Shown here in pieces: positions 40,893-49,459 of a stretch of 64,000 nucleotides of DNA; within the stretch, counting starts at the first letter, position 1; each line of letters begins with the position of its first letter. Location: positions 148,406 through 212,405 of the forward strand of contig JBQNAT010000001.1 in assembly GCA_052170315.1 (NCBI GenBank), given 5' to 3'. Both the position numbers and the translations under genes were made by a program. The notes under the pieces are model-generated. The model did no database searches, was not told the origin of the DNA, and saw only the letters and a list, made by a program, of their open reading frames with translations. This DNA comes from UBA9732 sp052170315. Its GTDB lineage: Bacteria > Spirochaetota > Spirochaetia > Sphaerochaetales > Sphaerochaetaceae.

Positions 40893-41635
40893 GAAAAGCG
40901 CTTTTTACCCTTGCCGTCCTTCTGACAGGCTTAATGACACTTGCGGCAGTGACAGCTACAAGTTCAATGCGGGTTTCCGCGTACAAAAATCCGGAAATGC
41001 CCAATTTAACCTATCAAATTACTGTAAAAGACCGTAACTCAAGTGAAATAGCGGGAATAACATCACTCTATGATATTTCAGACGAAATCAAAACAAACAG
41101 AACACTTTCAAATGCGTTTGAAATAACTATACAGTCAAACCTGAAGGCGGATATTAATGTGGGTTTGGAATTTACCCCTTTCATAAATCAAAAAGACACC
41201 GCCCAAAAGATGACTGTTACATACAATATGACCGCCCATACTCCCAAGGCTTCAGGAAGTTCAACTTATGATAATTACCAATATAGAGTTACTCCTTCAT
41301 TAAAATTATATAACGCTGACAATTCGCCAATTTCATCTATCGCGGTAAGTTCACTCGGAACAGCTGCCAATCTTGTTATGCATATAGGTGACAGAAACTC
41401 GGTAGAGAGAAGAAGATACAGGAATTCCTGGTACGGAGGGAACTGGGGAAGCTATCATTTTTATATTTATCCATTCCCAAATACTGACCAACTCACAATT
41501 CCAAGTTTCACCGATGGCGACAAGGTGACGGCAACAGCTTTTTTTAACCTTTCAATCAGCAACAGCGACTACAATTTAATGCAGGCAAATACAGACTATC
41601 TTGCGACAGTAAGACTTACAATAAATACGGTATAA
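40889..41635 (+). CDS. Secreted protein of unknown function (operon gene 2)
   Basis: A 248-residue protein with signal peptide MRKALFTLAVLLTGLMTLAAV. The mature part is rich in Ser, Thr, Asn and Tyr with alternating hydrophobic residues, as in beta-sandwich surface proteins, and ends in a strand YLATVRLTINTV. An aromatic/basic patch (RRRYRNSWYGGNWGSYHF) lies near residues 170-190. No family recognised. The start overlaps the preceding frame by ATGA, with GGAGG upstream, so it is translationally coupled to the interrupted gene. A fimbrial, sheath or outer-surface structural role is possible but unproven. Confidence 0.8.
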   Translation: MRKALFTLAVLLTGLMTLAAVTATSSMRVSAYKNPEMPNLTYQITVKDRNSSEIAGITSLYDISDEIKTNRTLSNAFEITIQSNLKADINVGLEFTPFINQKDTAQKMTVTYNMTAHTPKASGSSTYDNYQYRVTPSLKLYNADNSPISSIAVSSLGTAANLVMHIGDRNSVERRRYRNSWYGGNWGSYHFYIYPFPNTDQLTIPSFTDGDKVTATAFFNLSISNSDYNLMQANTDYLATVRLTINTV

Positions 41636-41646
41636 GGAGGTTTAAT

Positions 41647-42276
41647 ATGAAAAGAAAAATCATAATTATTCTGACTATGATAACTTTGGTAGCCACAAGC
41701 CTCTTCGCGTATCCGCAATATCTCGCCAATCAGGTAAGCAGCGTAAAAATCTACGGTTTCATAAAGGAATACACAATACTTTACATAACCCCTATAGAAA
41801 TAAGTGAAAATTCAGCCATAGGCATGCCCTTTGATATAATGGATTCCAGTGTCAGATATAATGCTCCGGCTTCAGAAACCCTGCCTGTTACAGGAAGGGA
41901 AATAGCAAGCTGGTCTTTTGCGACCAACACCCCAAGCCCGACTCTTACAATAAAAGCCTTCCCGCTTGTAAATGAACAGGATTCAAGTACTTCCGTAAAT
42001 TACTATATGGTTTTCAAATATTCCTATGTAGGGGAAGACGCCGGCGCAAACGCCACTACCGTAACAGGCTACTTAACAGTCCCAAGTGACGGCAATGAAC
42101 ATACTTACTCCGCCGAACTATCTAATATATCGGAATATACCAGCAACGCGCTGCCTGTGATTTCAATGGATAATGACGTAAGAATAATGTTATATAATTA
42201 TGATGAGACAACAAGAAACAATTGGCCTGCCGGTTTCTATTTCAGCACGGTGAACATCACCCTTACAGGAGTATGA
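41647..42276 (+). CDS. Secreted protein of unknown function (operon gene 3)
   Basis: A 209-residue protein with signal peptide MKRKIIIILTMITLVATSLFA. The mature part is beta-rich and Ser/Thr/Asn-rich (IYGFIKEYTILYITPI, FDIMDSSVRYNA, WSFATNTPSPTLTI) and ends FYFSTVNITLTGV, again a terminal strand pattern. No family recognised. It follows gene 2 by 11 bases with AAGGAGG upstream and precedes gene 4 by one base. The shared size class, export signal and terminal strand suggest that genes 1-4 build or decorate one structure. Confidence 0.8.
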   Translation: MKRKIIIILTMITLVATSLFAYPQYLANQVSSVKIYGFIKEYTILYITPIEISENSAIGMPFDIMDSSVRYNAPASETLPVTGREIASWSFATNTPSPTLTIKAFPLVNEQDSSTSVNYYMVFKYSYVGEDAGANATTVTGYLTVPSDGNEHTYSAELSNISEYTSNALPVISMDNDVRIMLYNYDETTRNNWPAGFYFSTVNITLTGV

Positions 42277-42277
42277 T

Positions 42278-43585
42278 ATGAAGAAAAAATCACTGATTAT
42301 CATTTTACTTCTGCTTGTTTTTCCTGTCATGTGCTTTGCTGAAACAACCGTAATGTTTCAGCAACTTCAAAATTCTTTTATAGTTGACCTTGCCTCGGAA
42401 AAATATAAATCACACGCTTATGGAGCCAAATATTCAGCTGCTACCCCAAGCTCTATCCCGAATTCGAACTATTATTTCAGAGACCAGATTTCCTGTGTTT
42501 TGGGAGTCAGAGATATAAAAGGAAAAAATCAGGATATAACTCTGAAACTTGAGCTTGTTTCAGGTGAATGGTTCTATGTTTATGATGAAAGGTACAAAAG
42601 ACCGTTTGGAATAGATGTTTTTCCAAGATACGCAAATGATTTAGGCGGAGGCAACTACGACCTTAATGGAGTCGGGAATGAAGCGTATTCGGGCCGTTTA
42701 GGTATCCAGACAAACTCATCAGGGAATGAAATCGAAGACACTGTTACAATACCTGCTTCCGTAGCCAATAATTTTGCCGCGTTCTGGTGGGATATATGCA
42801 TAGTATTTGACCCTGCGGTCGATACAGTTGAAAATACTGTCACAATGCCGAACGGAGACGTATATGAACTTACTCCAACAGACGGATTCTATACAGCGGA
42901 ACTGAGAGCCACAATAACCTGTGGTGATATAAATGAAGTCTACAGCATTAACCTCAACGGCTACTACAAACCTTCCAATGTTAATTACTCAACCACTAAT
43001 CTGAGTATGAATGTAAGCCCTCTTTCAACCGCGAAAACAATAGACATTGAAAGTATATTCGGGAACAACATCAACTGGCCTATTGCAAACTATGGAATGA
43101 CCACAACCTCAACCGCTACCAATGGAAAAAAACCTCTTCCGTCAGGATGGATAGATTTATTCCTTTCAAGTTCAAATAACGCGTTATACACAGCTCCTGA
43201 ACTGTTTACCCTTCGTCATATAACAACAAACGGCAGCGTCAGTTTCAGAGATACCTCTCACAACTCAATAAGATTTAACGCGGTTTTATCTTCCGCGCGC
43301 GGATATCTGGCAAGCGACGCCAACAAAACAAAGGGCGTCTCAATCACCTATGATGGTACGGATTATTATGGAAATCCGAATACTCAGAGCAAATATCTTG
43401 AAATAGGACCGGTACACCAGACAAATCAGGGAGGTACCGTATTCACCCGATGGTATGATTCGGGAACAATATCAGTAAACATACCTTCGGGGCAGATAAT
43501 AAACGGTGAAGAAGTTACAGTTCAAGGTCTGGTATCAGGCCAGTACACTTCCAATATTTTCCTGCATATTGTAAGCAATCTGTAA
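42278..43585 (+). CDS. Large secreted protein of unknown function (operon gene 4)
   Basis: A 435-residue protein with signal peptide MKKKSLIIILLLLVFPVMCFA. The mature part is beta-rich. It holds an aromatic segment (NNFAAFWWDICIVFDP), a mid-region similar in style to the smaller operon members, and ends GQYTSNIFLHIVSNL. This G-x-Y plus alternating strand resembles the closing strand of pilin-like or spore-coat-U-like domains, but this is only a resemblance. Being the largest and last, it could be a tip or anchor component (speculation). AGGAG precedes the start. Confidence 0.8.
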   Translation: MKKKSLIIILLLLVFPVMCFAETTVMFQQLQNSFIVDLASEKYKSHAYGAKYSAATPSSIPNSNYYFRDQISCVLGVRDIKGKNQDITLKLELVSGEWFYVYDERYKRPFGIDVFPRYANDLGGGNYDLNGVGNEAYSGRLGIQTNSSGNEIEDTVTIPASVANNFAAFWWDICIVFDPAVDTVENTVTMPNGDVYELTPTDGFYTAELRATITCGDINEVYSINLNGYYKPSNVNYSTTNLSMNVSPLSTAKTIDIESIFGNNINWPIANYGMTTTSTATNGKKPLPSGWIDLFLSSSNNALYTAPELFTLRHITTNGSVSFRDTSHNSIRFNAVLSSARGYLASDANKTKGVSITYDGTDYYGNPNTQSKYLEIGPVHQTNQGGTVFTRWYDSGTISVNIPSGQIINGEEVTVQGLVSGQYTSNIFLHIVSNL

Positions 43586-43632
43586 CTTGTTTTTTCGTTG
43601 CTTTAAAACCCGTGATGTATTAACCTGATTTC

Positions 43633-44790
43633 ATGAATATTGAAAGCGAATCAAAACTCACGTTATTTGAAGCCGCAAGTATCATTGTAGGTCATGGTGT
43701 CGGAAGCGGCATCCTTGCCGTCCCCTACATTGCGTCAAGGACTTCATGGCCGGACATCATACTTATAATAGCCGCCGCTTACGCCGTTAACCTGTTAATG
43801 CACCTGATGATAGCTGAGCTTTCCCTGAATAACGGAGGAAAACAGTTCATCAAGTGTTTTGAAGTTGAACTTTTCAAAGGCAAAATGAAGCGGTTTTTCA
43901 CAGGCTTTGCCTTTGCCATGCTTGGCCTTTCCGTTCTGCTCAACGTAAGCGGCTTCATATCCGGAAGCGCGGCAGTGTTCTCATCATGGTTCGGCTGGAA
44001 CACACGCGTTTCAATGATTGTGTACTACATCCTTGCGGCAAGCGTTGTCTTTCTTGGCATGAAGGCAGTAGGAATTGGAGAGAAGATAGCCGTTTCAGCA
44101 ATGACAGTCGTAATAGCGACACTCTTTATTGCCACATTGAAATCTCCTGTGAGCGCCCTGCCCTCAAAGCTTGTCGCAGGACAAAACCTGCTTGCACTCT
44201 ACGGCGGCGTTTCCTTTTCGCTTTCTGCCGTAATGTCCGTCCCCCAGGCAGTTAAAGGCCTTGGCGGAGATGTGAAGAAAATAAGGACTTCAATAATCGC
44301 CGGTACAGGCTTCAATGTGCTTCTGCTTATTCTTGTAACGGCAATGACACTTCTTGGCGCCGGCTCAGACATTAGTCAGAACGGAGCGCTTGTAGATCTT
44401 TCAGCGCATCTTGGCGGCTGGGTATCGGTAATAGGATACCTGTTCTCGCTTCTTGCCCTTTCCACATCCCTTTGGGCGAACACGCTGAATCTAAGGGATA
44501 TCGTTCATGAGCAGATAAACATAGGTTTAAAACCAAGCTGGGTTATAGCGTCAGTTCCAAGCCTTATCCTTGCTTTAATAGGAATACAAAGTTTTGTGGG
44601 CTTTACCCGCCTTGCGGGAGTAATTCAGGTACTTACCGGCATAGCAATAATTCTTGCCTACAACAAATCAAGAAAAGAACGGAATCTGCAGTCTCCTGTC
44701 TGCGGTTTATTCGGGAAACTTCCATTTCAGATAATAGTTGTGACAGGCTCTCTTCTTGCAACGGTAGGTTCGGTTCTGAAAGTGCTTTGA
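43633..44790 (+). CDS. Aromatic amino acid permease family protein
   Basis: A 385-residue membrane protein with about 11 helices of the HAAAP/amino acid-polyamine fold: LFEAASIIVGHGVGSGILAVPYIA at the N-terminus (unwound-helix GxGxGxxxLP pattern) and GGVSFSLSAVMSVPQAVKGLGGD. It matches the tryptophan/tyrosine permease family. It probably brings in an aromatic or other amino acid with H+ or Na+. No Shine-Dalgarno is seen; a TATTAA box ends 9 bases before the ATG, so it may also be leaderless, but the -35 is poor. Confidence 0.82.
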   Translation: MNIESESKLTLFEAASIIVGHGVGSGILAVPYIASRTSWPDIILIIAAAYAVNLLMHLMIAELSLNNGGKQFIKCFEVELFKGKMKRFFTGFAFAMLGLSVLLNVSGFISGSAAVFSSWFGWNTRVSMIVYYILAASVVFLGMKAVGIGEKIAVSAMTVVIATLFIATLKSPVSALPSKLVAGQNLLALYGGVSFSLSAVMSVPQAVKGLGGDVKKIRTSIIAGTGFNVLLLILVTAMTLLGAGSDISQNGALVDLSAHLGGWVSVIGYLFSLLALSTSLWANTLNLRDIVHEQINIGLKPSWVIASVPSLILALIGIQSFVGFTRLAGVIQVLTGIAIILAYNKSRKERNLQSPVCGLFGKLPFQIIVVTGSLLATVGSVLKVL

Positions 44791-44921
44791 CAGCCTGTTT
44801 CTTTCATGCATAAATACTCCTCATGCTTTTGTTTTGAACCGGAACGCTTGCCGAATCAAGATGAAACGGATAATATTGACCTTGAAAAAACCTAAGCATG
44901 CGAAATCGGCCGGAGATAAAA

Positions 44922-45332
44922 ATGTACACGTACACAAGGATTGCGCAATATCATGAGACAGATAAGATGGGAATAATCCACCATTCAAATTACATAAAAT
45001 GGATGGAAGAAGCCCGTATTTCGTATATGGAAAGTCTTGGTTTCGGCTTTGTGAAGGTAGAGGCCCTTGGAGTGGTTTCACCGGTTGCGGGGCTTTCCAT
45101 AACGTACAAAAATCCTGTGAGTTTCAATGATACCGTGGATATCAAGGTATCCCTTACCCGCTACAGCGGAGTAATCCAGGAAGTGGCCTACGAATTTTTC
45201 AACAGGACTACAGGAAGGCTCAGCGCCGTTGCGTCATCCAGGCACTGCTGCCTGAAGGACGGCAAGGTGATAAACCTGAAGCACGTGATACCGGAACTTC
45301 ATGAGAAGTTCGCCGCGGAGCTTCTAAAATAG
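44922..45332 (+). CDS. Acyl-CoA thioesterase (YbgC/4HBT hotdog fold)
   Basis: About 136 residues starting MYTYTRIAQYHETDKMGIIHHSNYIKWMEEARISYME. The YHETDKMGIIHHSNY stretch is the catalytic hotdog-fold signature of 4-hydroxybenzoyl-CoA/YbgC thioesterases (active-site Asp in place). It hydrolyses acyl-CoA esters in the cytoplasm. The ATG at 44922 has CGGAG upstream; an earlier in-frame ATG at 44898 is less likely. Confidence 0.9.
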   Translation: MYTYTRIAQYHETDKMGIIHHSNYIKWMEEARISYMESLGFGFVKVEALGVVSPVAGLSITYKNPVSFNDTVDIKVSLTRYSGVIQEVAYEFFNRTTGRLSAVASSRHCCLKDGKVINLKHVIPELHEKFAAELLK

Positions 45333-45359
45333 CAATAAATATGTTTTAGCATACCCACA

Positions 45360-45387
45360 TTGACTTTTTAACCGGTAAGCATAAATA
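45360..45387 (+). promoter_or_regulatory. Enolase promoter
   Basis: TTGACT, 16 bases, TAAATA, about 30 bases before a TAAGGAG ribosome site. Confidence 0.5.
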
Positions 45388-45424
45388 TATAGATATAGCA
45401 AATTTCATTTAAGGAGACTTTTAA

Positions 45425-46720
45425 ATGAGCAATATTGATCAGATAGTCGCGAGAGAAATTCTTGACTCCCGTGGCAATCCAACCGTTGAAGTTGATGTCA
45501 TCCTGGAAGACGGCTCTTTCGGCCGTGCCGCAGTCCCGTCCGGGGCCTCAACCGGCGTCCATGAAGCGGTGGAGCTTCGCGACGGCGACAAGAAACGTTA
45601 CCTTGGCAAGGGCGTTCTCAAGGCAGTTGACAATGTAAACAACATCATCGCCCCTGCAATCGAAGGTATGGATGCTCTTGACCAGGTGGCAATAGACCGT
45701 GCAATGATTGCGCTTGACGGCACACCGAACAAGGGCAAGCTTGGCGCAAACGCAATCCTCGCAGTTTCAATGGCAACTGCGCACGCCGCAGCTGAATATC
45801 TTGGTCTGCCCCTTTACAAGTATCTTGGAGCCTTCCATGCCTGTGTACTTCCCGTTCCAATGGCAAACATCCTCAACGGCGGCGCGCACTCAGACAACAA
45901 GGTTGACTTCCAGGAATTCATGGTCATGCCAATCGGTGCTCCCACAGAGAGAGAAGCCATCAGAATGGTTGCCGAGGTTTTCCACAACCTCAAAGCAGTC
46001 CTTAAGGCAAAGGGCTACAACACAGGCGTAGGCGATGAAGGCGGCTTTGCTCCGGATCTTCAATCCAACGAAGAGGCTCTTGAAGTTATCATGGAAGCCA
46101 TTAAGAAGGCCGGTTACACAGCCGGCAGAGACGGCGACTTCATGATTGCTCTTGACCCGGCTGCTTCCGAACTTTACGATGAGAAAACAGGCCTTTACGA
46201 GCTTAAGTGGACAACCCACGAGAAGCTTACATCTGCTCAGATGGTAGACCTCTGGGAGTCCTGGGTAAACAAGTATCCTATCATCTCCATTGAGGACGGT
46301 ATGGCAGAAGACGACTGGGACGGCTGGAAGCTTCTCACAGACAGAATCGGCGACAGAGTCCAGCTTGTCGGTGACGATCTCTTTGTTACAAACTCGAAAA
46401 GGCTGCAGATGGGTCTTGACAGGGGCGTTGCTAACGCTATCCTCATCAAGGTCAACCAGATTGGTACACTCACGGAGACTTTCGAGGCAATTGACCTTGC
46501 CAGGAGAAACGGCTATGTTTCCATCGTTTCACATCGCTCAGGAGAGACGGAAGACTGCACAATCGCAGACCTTGTTGTCGCTCTTGAAACAGGTGAGATA
46601 AAGACCGGCTCAATGAGCCGTTCAGACCGTCTTGCGAAGTACAACCAGCTCATCAGAATTGAAGAAGAACTTGGCGATATCGCAGAGTACGCAGGCCGCA
46701 AGGCTTTCAGAGTTCTGTAA
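45425..46720 (+). CDS. eno: Enolase
   Basis: A 431-residue enolase with all family landmarks: EILDSRGNPTVEVDV, VPSGASTGVHEAVELRDGD, PVPMANILNGGAHSDN, VGDEGGFAPDL, SIEDGMAEDDWDGWK, VGDDLFVTN, ILIKVNQIGTLTE and SHRSGETEDCTIADL. It interconverts 2-phosphoglycerate and phosphoenolpyruvate. It lies next to the convergent pckA, so two PEP-handling enzymes share one terminator. TAAGGAG precedes the start. Confidence 0.98.
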   Translation: MSNIDQIVAREILDSRGNPTVEVDVILEDGSFGRAAVPSGASTGVHEAVELRDGDKKRYLGKGVLKAVDNVNNIIAPAIEGMDALDQVAIDRAMIALDGTPNKGKLGANAILAVSMATAHAAAEYLGLPLYKYLGAFHACVLPVPMANILNGGAHSDNKVDFQEFMVMPIGAPTEREAIRMVAEVFHNLKAVLKAKGYNTGVGDEGGFAPDLQSNEEALEVIMEAIKKAGYTAGRDGDFMIALDPAASELYDEKTGLYELKWTTHEKLTSAQMVDLWESWVNKYPIISIEDGMAEDDWDGWKLLTDRIGDRVQLVGDDLFVTNSKRLQMGLDRGVANAILIKVNQIGTLTETFEAIDLARRNGYVSIVSHRSGETEDCTIADLVVALETGEIKTGSMSRSDRLAKYNQLIRIEEELGDIAEYAGRKAFRVL

Positions 46721-46742
46721 TTCATAAGAATTAATCTGAAAA

Positions 46743-46778
46743 AGAAGGCTTCCTGTTATGGAAGCCTTCTTTATTTTT
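46743..46778. terminator. Bidirectional terminator between eno and pckA
   Basis: AGAAGGCTTCC and GGAAGCCTTCT form a perfect 11-bp stem with a 6-base loop and T-rich flanks on both strands. It serves both convergent genes. Confidence 0.9.
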
Positions 46779-46791
46779 AATTCAATTCAGT

Positions 46792-48393
46792 TCAGAGCTG
46801 TGGGCCTGCCGCGACAAGCGCCTTGCCGGAATCGTTGCTTTCGTACTTGACGAAGTTCTTGATAAACCTTGCTGAAAGATCCTTTGCCTTTGCGTCCCAC
46901 TCCGCCGGGTTCTTGTAGGTGTCTCTGGGGTCCAGAATCTTCGGGTCAACACCGGGAAGCGATGTAGGAACTTCAAAGTTGAAGTACGGAATCTTCTTGG
47001 TCTGTGACTTGAGGATTGAGCCGTCAAGAATCGCATCAATAATTCCGCGGGTATCCTTGATTGAAATTCTCTTTCCCGTTCCGTTCCAGCCTGTGTTGAC
47101 AAGATAAGCTTTCGCTCCGCTCATCTCCATCTTTCTCACAAGCTCCTCCGCGTACTTTGTCGGATGTAGCTCAAGGAAGGCCTGTCCGAAACATGCCGAG
47201 AATGTGGGTGTGGGCTCTGTAATTCCGCGCTCCGTTCCGGCAAGCTTTGCCGTAAAGCCGGAGAGGAAATAATACTTTGTCTGTTCCGGAGTAAGAACCG
47301 AGACAGGAGGAAGCACGCCGAAGGCATCGGCGGAAAGGAAGATAACATTCTTTGCCGCAGGCGCTGAAGAGACAGGACGGACAATGTTCTTGATGTGGTC
47401 AATCGGGTAGGAAACACGTGTGTTCTCCGTGACTGACTTGTCCGCAAAATCAATCTTGCCGTTCTTGTCTACTGTGACGTTTTCAAGAAGAGCGTCTCTT
47501 CTGATTGCGTTGTAGATATCCGGCTCCGATTCTTTGTCAAGGTTGATAACCTTCGCATAGCAGCCGCCTTCAAAGTTGAAGACTCCGTTATCGTCCCAGC
47601 CGTGCTCGTCGTCACCGACCAGAAGTCTCTTGGGGTCAGTTGAAAGAGTTGTTTTTCCTGTGCCTGAAAGGCCGAAGAAGATAGCTGTGTTCTGTCCGTT
47701 CATATCTGTGTTGGCGGAACAGTGCATTGAAGCAATGCCCCTGAGCGGGAGGTAGTAGTTCATCATTGAGAACATTCCCTTCTTCATTTCTCCGCCGTAC
47801 CATGTGTTCAGGATAACCTGCTCTCGGCTTGTGATGTTGAAAACAACCGCTGTCTCCGAGTTCAGACCCAGTTCCTTATAGTTCTCCACCTTTGCCTTTG
47901 ATGCTGTGTAGACAATGAAATCAGGTTTGAAGTTCTTAAGCTCTTCCTCGGAAGGCTTGATGAACATGTTTCTTACAAAATGTGCCTGCCATGCGACTTC
48001 CATGATGAAACGGATGGACATTCTTGTGTCCTTGTTCGCGCCGCAGAATGCGTCGACAACGAAAAGCCTCTTGTTTGAAAGCTCGTCAATGGCGATTTTC
48101 TTTACCGCGTCCCAGGTTTCCTTTGATGCCGGGTGGTTGTCGTTCTTGTAACCATCTGTTGTCCACCAGACAGTGTCCTTTGAATTTTCGTCAACAACAA
48201 TGAACTTGTCCTTAGGTGAACGTCCGGTGTAAATTCCGGTCATGACGTTAACCGCGTCAAGCTCTGTTAACTGGCCCTTCTCGTAACCTTCGAGTGACGG
48301 AGCCATTTCTTCTTTGAAAAGCAGCTCATAGGATGGGTTGTAAACGATTTCCTTTGTGCCCTTGATGCCGTATGACTTCAAATCAATTGCCAT
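46792..48393 (-). CDS. pckA: Phosphoenolpyruvate carboxykinase (ATP)
   Basis: A 533-residue ATP-type PEP carboxykinase. It has TGIYTGRSPKDKFIV, WYGGEMKKGMFSMMNYYLP, the kinase P-loop FFGLSGTGKTTLS, LLVGDDEHGWDDNGVFNFEGGCYAK, FLSADAFGVLPPVS and NTGWNGTG. In fermenting anaerobes it often runs in the PEP-to-oxaloacetate direction to make ATP and succinate; the opposite direction feeds gluconeogenesis. The start has AAGGAG upstream. The 48394-48601 spacer upstream is AT-rich with no gene. Confidence 0.97.
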   Translation of the reverse strand: MAIDLKSYGIKGTKEIVYNPSYELLFKEEMAPSLEGYEKGQLTELDAVNVMTGIYTGRSPKDKFIVVDENSKDTVWWTTDGYKNDNHPASKETWDAVKKIAIDELSNKRLFVVDAFCGANKDTRMSIRFIMEVAWQAHFVRNMFIKPSEEELKNFKPDFIVYTASKAKVENYKELGLNSETAVVFNITSREQVILNTWYGGEMKKGMFSMMNYYLPLRGIASMHCSANTDMNGQNTAIFFGLSGTGKTTLSTDPKRLLVGDDEHGWDDNGVFNFEGGCYAKVINLDKESEPDIYNAIRRDALLENVTVDKNGKIDFADKSVTENTRVSYPIDHIKNIVRPVSSAPAAKNVIFLSADAFGVLPPVSVLTPEQTKYYFLSGFTAKLAGTERGITEPTPTFSACFGQAFLELHPTKYAEELVRKMEMSGAKAYLVNTGWNGTGKRISIKDTRGIIDAILDGSILKSQTKKIPYFNFEVPTSLPGVDPKILDPRDTYKNPAEWDAKAKDLSARFIKNFVKYESNDSGKALVAAGPQL

Positions 48394-48601
48394 TTTTTTC
48401 TCCTTATTACTTATAACTTGTACAATAAATTTTCCAGTGGTCCTTATTTGTTCATCATTTTCCGAATCCCAAACTCAGGCAGTCTAATCATACAGAAAAT
48501 AACTAAAAACTTCATCCTTTTACCGAGATTTTATTAAAATTTACTCAAAATTTTTTTATTTTGCCGGCGCTTTTTCTCAATGCCCGATTGTTTGCTGTTT
48601 T

Positions 48602-49147
48602 CTATTCGTTTATTTTTGCGGAACTGTTTGCGACCAGACGCACACAGAACTTCAGTTTTTTTAAAAATTGCTCAGGCTCTTCACAGTTTATATCCGATAT
48701 CCAGCGTACTATCGAATCAAGAAACGCATCTGAAACAAAATTTATTGCGTGAATGAAATAGTCTTCCGGAAAACTTGCCGTGACACTTTTTCTGACATAT
48801 TCTTCAATTGCAGGGGTAGTCATTTCAGTAAAGTGGTCACGGAAGGAATTCTGCCCTTTTATTTTCAAAGCTTTTCTATAAAAAGTTCTGTTTTCATAAA
48901 GATAGTTACATAGGGCCATCATCCATTGTTCGGAAAATGCATTTGGCTTAGAGATGCGAAGAAATTCAACGTCATATATCCAGTTTATCAGGTCATATTT
49001 ATCTCTGAAGTGATAATAGAAACTCTTGCGATTCATGTTGCAACGCTCGCAAATGTCCGCAATGCTGATTTTTTCAAATGGTATTTCTTCCATCAGTTTT
49101 TTCACAGACGCAGCCAATGCCCTTTTTGTGATATTGGAGTCTGCCAT
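48602..49147 (-). CDS. TetR family transcriptional regulator
   Basis: A 181-residue regulator. The N-terminal HTH is KLMEEIPFEKISIADICERCNMNRKSFYYHFRDKYDLINWI, a typical TetR DNA-binding domain (residues about 15-57). The C-terminal half resembles the DhaS/TetR_C ligand-binding group. It is divergent from a radical SAM gene and probably controls it and itself through the shared spacer. AGGAGGCGG precedes the start. The ligand is unknown. Confidence 0.9.
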   Translation of the reverse strand: MADSNITKRALAASVKKLMEEIPFEKISIADICERCNMNRKSFYYHFRDKYDLINWIYDVEFLRISKPNAFSEQWMMALCNYLYENRTFYRKALKIKGQNSFRDHFTEMTTPAIEEYVRKSVTASFPEDYFIHAINFVSDAFLDSIVRWISDINCEEPEQFLKKLKFCVRLVANSSAKINE

Positions 49148-49255
49148 TTTCAGCCCGCCTCCTATGCTCCGATATAAATGATTTTAAATGCTCTGTGGTA
49201 ATCCATGTAAGTATATTTTAACACAATTTGCCGCGCAATCAAACAGACAACTTAT

Positions 49256-49279
49256 GTACTTCGCGTACTTTGCGTACTT
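49256..49279. repeat. Three GTACTT direct repeats at 9-bp period
   Basis: GTACTT occurs at 49256, 49265 and 49274 with exact 9-base spacing, in the 312-base TetR/radical SAM spacer, just upstream of the promoter boxes. Confidence 0.85.
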
Positions 49280-49291
49280 TTGGACAAAAAC

Positions 49292-49327
49292 GACAAATTG
49301 TCTTATTTTGTAACACTTTATTATATT
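49292..49327 (+). promoter_or_regulatory. Radical SAM gene promoter overlapping a palindromic operator candidate
   Basis: TTGTCT (49298-49303), 18 bases, TATATT (49322-49327). The palindrome GACAAATTGTC (49292-49302) covers the -35 box, a common arrangement for TetR repression. Operator identity is inferred from position. Confidence 0.5.
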
Positions 49328-49459
49328 CGTCGTATTTTTTCCCTTTAGTGCGAAACTGTCCATTGCCGCCGCACATTCGGGTTGTTATCCTTAAGCAAAA
49401 CACTGTAAACAGAACTTTTGTCCATTAACATTTTGAAAGACTAAAAGGAGAAATAAGCT

